Assembly: GCA_025965475.1 (NCBI GenBank)
Contig: JAOPWV010000179.1
Location: 1-61,133 of the forward strand
Reading direction: 5' to 3'
Origin: Frankiales bacterium
GTDB lineage: Bacteria; Actinomycetota; Actinomycetes; Mycobacteriales; SCTD01
DNA: 61,133 nucleotides
Below the pieces are notes generated by a model. The model ran no database searches. It saw only the letters and a list, made by a program, of their open reading frames with translations, and was not told where the DNA came from. Shown here one piece after another: positions 46,397 to 53,217 of the stretch; positions within the stretch are counted from its first letter, which is position 1; each line of letters starts with the position of its first letter. The position numbers and the translations under genes were made by a program.

Positions 46397-47539
46397 TCAG
46401 GAGTGCGTGGTGCGGTGTGGGCGGTCCGACTCGCCGAGGCGGGGCGGTGCCGAGCGGTAGGTCGGCGGGGTCACCGACAGGCCGATCGGGTTGCGGGTCA
46501 GGTCGACCGCGGTCCCGTCCTCGCGGGGGACGCTGACGACCGGGTCCAGTCCGAGCTCGCCGGCCAGCGCAAACGCCCCCGCCACGTCGTTGACGACGCC
46601 GGCCGGGACGCGGGCCGCGGTCAGCGCCTTGGCCCAGTCACCGGCGGATCGGGTGGTCAGCTGCTCCTCGAGCGCCTCGCGCAGCGGCGACCGGTTCGTG
46701 ACGCGGGCCGTGTTGGTGGCGAACCGGGCGTCCTGCGCGAGCTCGGGTACCCCGAGCACCGTGCAGAGCGAGGCGAACTGGCCGTCGTTGCCGACCGCCA
46801 GGACGAGGTCGGTGTCGGCCGCGCGCATGACCTCGTACGGCGCGATGCTCGGGTGACCGTTGCCCATGCGCGCGGGGACCACGCCGCCCGCCGTGTAGGC
46901 CGCGCCCTGGTTGACGAGCGCGGCGAGCAGCGACGAGAGCAGGTTGACCTCGACGCGCTGGCCCTCGCCGGTGGCGCCCCGGTGCTGCAGCGCGGCCAGG
47001 ATGCCGACGGTGGAGAACAGCCCGGCCAGCACGTCGACCAGCGCCACGCCGGCCTTCTGCGGCTCGCCGCCCGGCGTACCGGTGATGCTCATCAGCCCGC
47101 CGACCGCCTGGACGAGCAGGTCGTAGCCGGGAAGCGCGGCGCCGCCCTCGCGGCCGAAGCCGGTGATCGAGCAGTAGACGAGCCCGGGGTTGGCCGCGCG
47201 CAGCTCGTCGTAGCCGAGGCCGAGCCGGTCCATGACGCCTGGACGGAAGTTCTCCACGACGACGTCCGCCTCGGCGGCGAGCCGGTGCGCGTGGGCCAGG
47301 CCCTCGGGCGAGGAGAGGTCGAGCACGAGGCTGTCCTTGTTGCGGTTGATCGCCTGGAAGTAGGTGGCTTCGCCGGCGGCGTCGTACGGCGGTCCCCAGC
47401 TGCGCGTGTCGTCGCCGGTGCCCGGACGCTCCACCTTGGTCACCGTCGCGCCGAGGTCTGCGAGCATCATGGTGGCGAAGGGACCCGCGAGGATGCGGGA
47501 GAAGTCCAGAACCCGCAGGTTGTCAAGCGCGGAAGCCAT
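46397..47539 (-). CDS. Class III (CaiB/BaiF) CoA-transferase
   Basis: A 380-residue CoA-transferase. The family motifs RVLDFSRILAGPFATMMLAD at the N-terminus, VVENFRPGVMDRLGLGY, and LPGYDLLVQAVGGLM with the catalytic-type Asp are visible. Next to a divergent glutaryl-CoA dehydrogenase, a role as succinyl-CoA:glutarate CoA-transferase is plausible. ATG 47539; the open frame extends to 47836 across the divergent promoter and is not used. Confidence 0.9.
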   Translation of the reverse strand: MASALDNLRVLDFSRILAGPFATMMLADLGATVTKVERPGTGDDTRSWGPPYDAAGEATYFQAINRNKDSLVLDLSSPEGLAHAHRLAAEADVVVENFRPGVMDRLGLGYDELRAANPGLVYCSITGFGREGGAALPGYDLLVQAVGGLMSITGTPGGEPQKAGVALVDVLAGLFSTVGILAALQHRGATGEGQRVEVNLLSSLLAALVNQGAAYTAGGVVPARMGNGHPSIAPYEVMRAADTDLVLAVGNDGQFASLCTVLGVPELAQDARFATNTARVTNRSPLREALEEQLTTRSAGDWAKALTAARVPAGVVNDVAGAFALAGELGLDPVVSVPREDGTAVDLTRNPIGLSVTPPTYRSAPPRLGESDRPHRTTHS

Positions 47540-47620
47540 GTGGTTCGATGACCCTTCGGTCTTAGAAACGATTCCAGTAAAGTAGATCCTCCACCCCGCG
47601 ACCGTCAAGGAGACCCCGGT
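47540..47620. promoter_or_regulatory. AT-rich divergent promoter region between the CoA-transferase and gcdH
   Basis: A short AT-rich island (about 47560-47590) inside GC-rich DNA, with TAAAGT (47576-47581) as a possible -10 for gcdH. It must carry promoters for both directions, so joint control by one regulator is likely. Confidence 0.45.
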
Positions 47621-48808
47621 ATGTCCGCCCGTACGGCAGCCCCGGACGCCATCCGCCCGACCGACTTCCTCGGCATCGACCACCTGCTGTCCGAGGAGGA
47701 ACGGGGCATCCGCGACACGGTCCGGGCCTTCGTCCGCGACCGCGTCCTCCCCAACGTCGGCGACTGGTTCGAGGAGGCGACCATCCCGCGCGAGCTCGCC
47801 AAGGAGCTCGGCGACCTGGGCGTGCTCGGCATGCACCTGGAGGGTTACGGCTGCGCCGGGACCAGCGCCACGGCGTACGGCCTCGCCTGCCTGGAGCTGG
47901 AGGCCGGGGACAGCGGCATCCGCAGCCTGGTGTCCGTCCAGGGCTCACTCGCGATGTACGCGATCCACCGCTGGGGCTCCGAGGAGCAGAAGCAGGAGTG
48001 GCTGCCCCGGATGGCGGCCGGCGAGGCGATCGGCTGCTTCGGCCTGACCGAGCCCGACGCCGGCTCCGACCCCGGCGCGATGCGGACGTACGCCAAACGC
48101 GACGGCGACGACTGGATCCTGCACGGACAGAAGATGTGGATCACCAACGGATCGCTCGCCGACGTAGCGGTCGTCTGGGCCAGCACCGACGAGGGTGTGC
48201 GCGGCTTCCTGGTGCCGAAGGGCACGAAGGGCTTCACGACCCAGGACATCCACAAGAAGATGTCGCTGCGCGCGTCGATCACCTCGGAGCTGCTGCTCGA
48301 CGAGGTCCGGCTGCCGGCGTCGGCCATGCTCCCCGAGGCGAACTCGCTGCGTGGCCCGCTGTCCTGCCTGAACGAGGCCCGCTACGGCATCCTCTGGGGC
48401 GCCGTCGGCGCCGCCCGGGCGTGCTTCGAGTCGGCGCTGGACTACAGCAAGACCCGGATGGCCTTCGGCAAGCCGATCGCGTCGTTCCAGATCCAGCAGC
48501 AGAAGCTGGCCAACATGGCACTCGAGGTCAACAGGGCGAACCTGCTGGCCCTGCACCTCGGCCGGATGAAGGACAACGGGCAGCTCCGCCCCGAGCACGT
48601 CAGCATGGGCAAGCTCGGCAACGTCAACGCCGCTCTCGACGTCGCGCGGACCGCGCGTCAGGTCCTCGGCGCCAACGGCATCACCCTCGAGTACCCGGTG
48701 ATCAGGCACATGAACAACCTGGAGTCGGTCGTCACCTACGAGGGGACCGCGGACGTGCACGCCCTGGTCGTGGGCGGCGCCCTGACGGGGATCCAGGCCT
48801 TCCGCTGA
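47621..48808 (+). CDS. gcdH: Glutaryl-CoA dehydrogenase-type acyl-CoA dehydrogenase
   Basis: A 395-residue flavoenzyme. CFGLTEPDAGSDPGAM and WITNGSLADVAVVWA form the FAD and substrate sites; the catalytic base Glu lies in VVTYEGTADVH near the C-terminus. The sequence LSCLNEARYGILWG with Arg is characteristic of glutaryl-CoA dehydrogenases, which also decarboxylate to crotonyl-CoA. AAGGAGA precedes the ATG. Pairs with the divergent CoA-transferase. Confidence 0.9.
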   Translation: MSARTAAPDAIRPTDFLGIDHLLSEEERGIRDTVRAFVRDRVLPNVGDWFEEATIPRELAKELGDLGVLGMHLEGYGCAGTSATAYGLACLELEAGDSGIRSLVSVQGSLAMYAIHRWGSEEQKQEWLPRMAAGEAIGCFGLTEPDAGSDPGAMRTYAKRDGDDWILHGQKMWITNGSLADVAVVWASTDEGVRGFLVPKGTKGFTTQDIHKKMSLRASITSELLLDEVRLPASAMLPEANSLRGPLSCLNEARYGILWGAVGAARACFESALDYSKTRMAFGKPIASFQIQQQKLANMALEVNRANLLALHLGRMKDNGQLRPEHVSMGKLGNVNAALDVARTARQVLGANGITLEYPVIRHMNNLESVVTYEGTADVHALVVGGALTGIQAFR

Positions 48809-48826
48809 CCGTCCCCTGACAGCAGT

Positions 48827-48857
48827 CGCGCCCGTGATCCACTGGATCACGGGCGCG
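48827..48857 (+). terminator. Terminator after gcdH
   Basis: A perfect 14-bp stem (48827-48840 with 48844-48857) with a 3-nt loop lies 18 bp after the stop. Confidence 0.75.
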
Positions 48858-49293
48858 GTGCGTTGTGGTGCCGGTGGATGGAGGGGTTTCCCCGCTTAGC
48901 CCCCTTTGAGCGCATTCGTCTCCGCACCGCGCTGGGGATGAGCCTCGACGGCTCCCTCGGATAGGGGCAAATCCTGGCGCTCAAGCAAAGAAGTCCTGGT
49001 CAGGGGCACTGTGCAAGAACTCGATGTCTCCTGTGCAGCGGGGTGACGCGTACAGCGTGTCGCACGCCTCCGCTCGTAGTTCGCAGCGGCCTGTCCTCCG
49101 GAGCTACCGCCCGACCGCACGAAGCAGCGCAGCTGCTCGTCAAGGCGTTTCGATCTGGCTGGCCAGCGCCACGAGCTCCGGCGCTGCTTCTCCCCGCCCG
49201 GACGAAGATCTGCTCCCTCAGCTCGGCCCCACTGCTGCAGGGAGCTGATCTGCCGACCGGACCCACCTGATGGCGCGTGGGAGTGTTCAGAAC
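48858..49293. other. 436-bp region without an intact gene
   Basis: Minus-strand reading frames show protein-like stretches interrupted by stops, which would fit a decayed gene, but no family is recognisable. It opens the gene-poor stretch that ends at tRNA-Gly. Confidence 0.4.
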
Positions 49294-49704
49294 TCAGTCG
49301 GGCAGATGTCGACCCACGTGTCCAACAACGAGCCGCTTGCGCTGCTCGTCGACGTACCAGTACACCCTCAAGCACTGATCGGGACTTGAGGCCTGGTCGA
49401 CCTTCAGGTGCGGCTGCATGGTGACCGTCTCGCCCGCGTACCGTCGTTGGTAGGCGGCCCTGGTCCGTCGGGCAAGCGCGGCCGGGTTCCGCTGGGAGTA
49501 CTCGTAGCCGCGCTCCGTGAAGTAGGCGCCGAAGCCGGGGCCCAAGGCCCCGCTCTGCCACGCCGCCGCCCCCTCGTTGAGGACGGTCAACGCCTCGTAG
49601 AGCCGGCGCGGGCTGGCGTAGTTGGCGAAGGCGTCAACCGACGCCTGTGCCTCGTCCAGGTAGACGCACAAGTCCAAGCCACAGGTGGCGGAGCTGAGCG
49701 GCAA
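49294..49704 (-). CDS. Hypothetical protein
   Basis: A 136-residue protein. The C-terminal part (LRVYWYVDEQRKRLVVGHVG, ending RHLPD) has a regular beta-strand pattern, and the centre is rich in Tyr and Arg. The start is weak (TTG 49704) with only a distant GGGGAAG. I do not recognise the family with confidence. It lies 23 bp downstream of the DUF3303-like gene and may share its mRNA. Confidence 0.55.
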   Translation of the reverse strand: MPLSSATCGLDLCVYLDEAQASVDAFANYASPRRLYEALTVLNEGAAAWQSGALGPGFGAYFTERGYEYSQRNPAALARRTRAAYQRRYAGETVTMQPHLKVDQASSPDQCLRVYWYVDEQRKRLVVGHVGRHLPD

Positions 49705-49727
49705 CTACGACGCCTAGCTTCCCCTGC

Positions 49728-50042
49728 TCAGGCCCGCGTCAGCTCATCGCGCCAGGATATCGCCTCGAGCTCGACCCGGACCGCATCCATGACCGGCACG
49801 ACGGGGCGGACCTCGAACGTGAAGGCCGGCAACGTCGAGCAGAACTTGTGCACCGTCAGCGGGTCGTCGCAGTCGACGTACATGTGGCCGCCCCAGTCGC
49901 CGACGCGCACGACGAACAGCTCGATGTGGAAGTTATCCGGCGCCGTCCACTGCGTGAACACCTCGAGGATCCGCTTCTGCGCGTTCTCGTACTCCATGGG
50001 CGTGCCCTGACCGCGCTCGGACCAGCTGATCATGTACTTCAT
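49728..50042 (-). CDS. DUF3303-like small protein
   Basis: A 104-residue protein beginning MKYMISWSERGQGTPMEYE, with a ferredoxin-like alternation of strands and helices (FHIELFVVRVGDWGGHMYVD) as in DUF3303 proteins. ATG 50042 follows GGGGTGA. Biochemical role unknown. It belongs to the accessory-looking stretch beside tRNA-Gly. Confidence 0.7.
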   Translation of the reverse strand: MKYMISWSERGQGTPMEYENAQKRILEVFTQWTAPDNFHIELFVVRVGDWGGHMYVDCDDPLTVHKFCSTLPAFTFEVRPVVPVMDAVRVELEAISWRDELTRA

Positions 50043-50368
50043 CTCGTCACCCCTCACGACTTCGGCCTTGCGTCGGAGGAGCCGATGACCCCGGGCATCA
50101 ATACGGGGTCAGGCGCCTACTGCGGTCGAGGAGGCGCACTCCTTGCACCGGTGCTCCTCGCTGACCTCGCGCCAGAACATGTCCGGCACCAGGACGGCAG
50201 GACCTGTTCGGGGTCGCCGCGACCCTTCGCCGGGCGCTCACCGTCGCCACTTCCGACTGACGAGCACACCCGCCATGCCGCTCGTCATCGCCGCATCGCG
50301 TCATCGCCGCGACGCCTCCCACCGGTTCTGGTGGGAGGCGTCGTCGTGTCCGTCGGGCAGGGTGGCTC
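50043..50368. other. 326-bp region without an intact gene
   Basis: A short minus-strand frame encodes a fragment ending WREVSEEHRCKECASSTAVG, protein-like but only about 26 codons. The rest holds a strong hairpin (50310-50343). Confidence 0.35.
50310..50343. terminator. Strong isolated hairpin
   Basis: A perfect 14-bp stem (50310-50323 with 50330-50343) with loop GGTTCT. It has terminator shape but no intact gene precedes it on either strand within 250 bp, which suggests it outlived the gene it served. Confidence 0.55.
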
Positions 50369-50581
50369 GATGCCGACCGTGACCTCGCCGCCGCGCGCAG
50401 TCACCAGCAGCGCAACTGGCAGGCACAGCACGGGCTCGGTGACCCCGAGCACCCGTTGTTCGCTCCGGACTCCGAGACGGTGGTCTTGCACCTGACGCCC
50501 GAGGAGTACGAGGGCTACGAGGAGTACAAGCAGTACCAGGCCGCACGAGGCCAGGAGCCCCCGCTGGCTGAGGCCGCCTAG
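50369..50581 (+). pseudogene. Orphan C-terminal reading-frame fragment
   Basis: A 70-codon frame ending TAG 50579-50581 reads like real protein: Gln/His-rich, then HLTPEEYEGYEEYKQYQAAR. It has no ATG or GTG at its 5' end (TTG 50456 is the only candidate for a 41-residue product). A 16-bp hairpin follows the stop, as for a true gene end. It is probably the tail of a gene truncated by deletion or insertion. Confidence 0.45.
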
Positions 50582-50594
50582 GCCGTGGAGGGAC

Positions 50595-50639
50595 ATAACA
50601 GGACGAGCGCAGCCCATCGGGCGGCGCTCGTTCTGTTAT
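50595..50639. terminator. Long terminator hairpin
   Basis: A 16-bp stem (50595-50610 with 50624-50639, one wobble pair) continues into an inner GCCC/GGGC stem. It ends TGTTATT. It follows the fragment ending at 50581 and precedes the tRNA terminator on the other strand. Confidence 0.7.
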
Positions 50640-50648
50640 TCGAGGGAG

Positions 50649-50673
50649 GGTGCCCTCGCTACGCGAGGACACC
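50649..50673 (-). terminator. Hairpin downstream of tRNA-Gly
   Basis: An 11-bp stem with one G-T pair (50649-50659 with 50663-50673) and a 3-nt loop starts 4 nt after the encoded CCA end of the tRNA. Confidence 0.6.
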
Positions 50674-50677
50674 CCTG

Positions 50678-50751
50678 TGGAGCGGGCGACGAGAATCGAA
50701 CTCGCGTTCTCAGCTTGGGAAGCTGATGTTCTGCCGCTGAACTACGCCCGC
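50678..50751 (-). tRNA. tRNA-Gly (CCC anticodon)
   Basis: Reading the minus strand, a 7-bp acceptor stem (GCGGGCG with CGCCCGC), a D-arm, an anticodon stem TCAGC/GCTGA with loop TTCCCAA, and a T-arm with GTTCGATT fold into a standard tRNA. The anticodon is CCC. The 3' CCA is encoded (50680-50678). Placement next to dcd is also seen in mycobacteria. Confidence 0.95.
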
Positions 50752-50901
50752 ATCGGTACGCGCAGCATCCTACGACAGGTGACCGTTCTGCCACAGGGTG
50801 CAGCCTGGAGGAGGCGCCGGACCCCCGCACGGATACGCCAACACGTCGCGGGGTCCGGCGTGGCCGCGGGAGGGCGCTCGCGCGGCCACGCGCATCTGGC
50901 T

Positions 50902-50907
50902 TATAGG
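50902..50907 (+). promoter_or_regulatory. -10 element of dcd, probably leaderless
   Basis: TATAGG lies 8 nt before ATG 50916 and no Shine-Dalgarno sequence is present, so the transcript may begin at or next to the start codon. Confidence 0.45.
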
Positions 50908-50915
50908 GTCCGGCC

Positions 50916-51500
50916 ATGCTGCTTTCCGACCGCGACCTCAAGGCGGCCATGGCCGAGGGCCGTCTGGGCCTCGCGCCGTACGACGAGGCGATGGTGCAGC
51001 CCAGCAGCATCGACGTCCGGCTGGACCGGTACTTCCGGGTCTTCGCGAACCACCGCTACACCCACATCGACCCCGCGGTGGCCCAGGACGACCTGACCGA
51101 CCAGGTCGAGCCCGAGGGGGAGGAACCGTTCATCCTGCATCCGGGCGAGTTCGTGCTCGGGTCGACCCTCGAAGTCATCTCCCTCGACGCCACCCTGGCC
51201 GCCCGCCTGGAGGGCAAGAGCTCGCTGGGCCGGCTCGGGCTGCTCACGCACTCGACGGCGGGCTTCATCGATCCGGGCTTCTCCGGCCACGTGACGCTGG
51301 AGCTGTCCAACGTCGCGAACCTGCCGATCAAGCTCTACCCGGGCATGAAGATCGGCCAGATCTGCGTGCTGCCGCTGACGTCGCCGGCCGAGCACCCGTA
51401 CGGGTCGAGCATCTACGGCTCGCGCTACCAGGACCAGCGGGGCCCGACGCCGTCCCGCTCGTACCTGCGGTTCAGCCGGACGCCGACCCAGGGCCTGTGA
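50916..51500 (+). CDS. dcd: dCTP deaminase (bifunctional dCTP deaminase/dUTPase type)
   Basis: A 194-residue enzyme converting dCTP towards d[34 protein letters not shown] and [19 protein letters not shown] (with the catalytic Glu) are present, and [10 protein letters not shown] closes the active site. The sequence closely follows the mycobacterial Dcd, which both deaminates dCTP and hydrolyses dUTP. Its 3' end overlaps the convergent MFS gene by 29 bp. Confidence 0.95.
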   Translation: MLLSDRDLKAAMAEGRLGLAPYDEAMVQPSSIDVRLDRYFRVFANHRYTHIDPAVAQDDLTDQVEPEGEEPFILHPGEFVLGSTLEVISLDATLAARLEGKSSLGRLGLLTHSTAGFIDPGFSGHVTLELSNVANLPIKLYPGMKIGQICVLPLTSPAEHPYGSSIYGSRYQDQRGPTPSRSYLRFSRTPTQGL

Positions 51501-52695
51501 CCGGGGTCCGGAACTCCCGGACCCCGGGCACGCGCAGCACCAGCAAGGGCAGGACGACGGCGATGACGACGCCGAGGGCGAGTACGCCCGAGCGCCCGAA
51601 CGCGGCGACGGCGGGCCCGGTCAGCGCCAGGCCGAGCGGGAACAGCCCGAACGTCGCCATCCAGTCCAGCGAGATCACGCGCGCGAGCAGGTGACGTGGG
51701 ACGTCGGCCTGCAGGGCGGTCTCCCACTGGACGATGAAGGGGCCGAGGCCGAGCCCGGCAATCGCCCACGCCACGCAGAGCACCGGCAGCCCCGCCCCGA
51801 GCAGCAACGCCACGGGCTGCGCCACCAGCAGGGCCAGGCCGAGCGTGGCCCACCGGCCCCGGGCCGGTCCCTTCCAGCGGCCGGCGACCAGCGCGCCGAT
51901 CAGCCCCCCGAACGCGCCTGCCGCGAGGACGTAGCCGTACGACGCCGTCTCGCCGGTCTGCTCGCGGACCATCAGCGGCAGCAGGATGACCACCGGCGCG
52001 TACACGAGCATGAGGTTCAGGGCGAACACCCCCAGCAGCCAGGCGATCCACGGCCGCTCGCGGACGGCGCGGATGCCCTCGGCCATCTCGGCGACCACCC
52101 GGGTGCGCGGCGCCGGCAGGTGCTCGGGCTCGCGGACGCGCAGGAGGGTCACGAGGCTGATCGCGAACGTCGTGGCGTCCAGCACGAAGCCGGCCCGCGC
52201 CCCCGCCGCCGCCATGAGCAGCCCGCCCAGGCCCGGCCCGACGACCTGCGCCAGCTGGGCCGACGAGGCCGACAAGGCGTTGCCGGCGGCCAGCGACGGC
52301 GGCGGCAGGACGCTCGGCAGCAGAGCGCCGTACGCCGGCCGGAAGAACGCCTCGCCCGCCCCGACGAGGAAGACCAGCCCGGCCAGCACCGGCAGCGGGA
52401 CGGTCGAGACCGAGGTCGCCACCAGCAGACCGAGCACGGCGGCCAGCCGGAGCAGGTCCGCGGAGACGAGGACGCGCACCCGGGGCAGGCGGTCGGCCCA
52501 CACCCCGCCGAGCAGCGCGAACAGGACCAGCGCGGCGAACCGCGCGGCGAGGACGATCCCGAGGTCGGCCGCGCCGCCGCCGGTGTCGAGCACGAGGACC
52601 GAGACGGCGACGGGGAACACCTGGTCGCCGACGGCGCTGACCGCCTGGCCGGCGAACAGCAGCCGGAAGTCGCGGATCCGCAGGGCGTTTCTCAC
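51472..52695 (-). CDS. MFS transporter (TMS5-like efflux family)
   Basis: A 407-residue permease with about twelve helices. [24 protein letters not shown] at the N-terminus and [15 protein letters not shown] (loop 2-3 motif) are typical of MFS efflux proteins similar to enterobactin exporter or macrolide pumps. It overlaps the regulator gene by 4 nt, so they form an operon. Substrate unknown. Confidence 0.9.
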   Translation of the reverse strand: MRNALRIRDFRLLFAGQAVSAVGDQVFPVAVSVLVLDTGGGAADLGIVLAARFAALVLFALLGGVWADRLPRVRVLVSADLLRLAAVLGLLVATSVSTVPLPVLAGLVFLVGAGEAFFRPAYGALLPSVLPPPSLAAGNALSASSAQLAQVVGPGLGGLLMAAAGARAGFVLDATTFAISLVTLLRVREPEHLPAPRTRVVAEMAEGIRAVRERPWIAWLLGVFALNLMLVYAPVVILLPLMVREQTGETASYGYVLAAGAFGGLIGALVAGRWKGPARGRWATLGLALLVAQPVALLLGAGLPVLCVAWAIAGLGLGPFIVQWETALQADVPRHLLARVISLDWMATFGLFPLGLALTGPAVAAFGRSGVLALGVVIAVVLPLLVLRVPGVREFRTPVTGPGSASG

Positions 52696-53207
52696 GGCGT
52701 CATCCCGAACAGCGCGACGGTCGCCCCGACGCGCCGGCTGCCCGGCTCCCGCAGCGGCCGGGCCGCCGCGTGCAGGTCGGTCATCGCGGCCCGGACCCGG
52801 TCACAGAGGTCCGCCCAGACCGCGGGATCGACCCAGAGCTCGGCGTCCGCCGTCGTACCGGGTGCGTCCGGGTCGGCGTACGTCGCGCGCCGCCGGAGCT
52901 CGGCGCCCAGCGCCTCGGCGAGCAGCGCCCGGTCGTCCGGCGCGGCCGCGGCCGGGATGCGCGCGGTCGGCCGCACCCGGTAGCGGCGCTCCTGCCCACC
53001 GCGGTGACTGCGCTCCTCGGCGACCTCGACGAGCCCGGCCTGCTCGAGCTGGCGCAGGTGGTAGCTGGCGCTCCCGTGCGCCACGTCCAGCTCGCGGGCC
53101 AGCTCGGCGGCGCTCATGACGGACCCGGTGAGCAGGGACAGCATCCTCAGCCGGAGCGGATGGGCGAGAGCGCGCAGGTATCCCCTGGACGCAACCCCCA
53201 AAGACAT
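52692..53207 (-). CDS. ArsR-like winged-helix regulator
   Basis: A 171-residue regulator. LAHPLRLRMLSLLTGSVMSA, followed by ELARELDVAHGSASYHLRQL, is an ArsR/HTH_20 DNA-binding domain; no metal-binding cysteines are seen, so it probably senses another ligand. The C-terminal part has a helical arm. Frame extends to 53414 inside the EAL gene; ATG 53207 is right because the winged helix begins there. It likely controls the coupled MFS gene. Confidence 0.85.
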   Translation of the reverse strand: MSLGVASRGYLRALAHPLRLRMLSLLTGSVMSAAELARELDVAHGSASYHLRQLEQAGLVEVAEERSHRGGQERRYRVRPTARIPAAAAPDDRALLAEALGAELRRRATYADPDAPGTTADAELWVDPAVWADLCDRVRAAMTDLHAAARPLREPGSRRVGATVALFGMTP

Positions 53208-53217
53208 GTTGGGGACT

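Noticed and set aside
48896-49561. 221-codon minus-strand frame
   Set aside because: No start signal, no family, and it overlaps the more protein-like frame at 49294-49704.
50678-50703. Attachment-site duplication of the tRNA-Gly 3' end
   Set aside because: No second copy was found by eye in 48.8-50.6 kb; a computed search would be needed to exclude a diverged copy.
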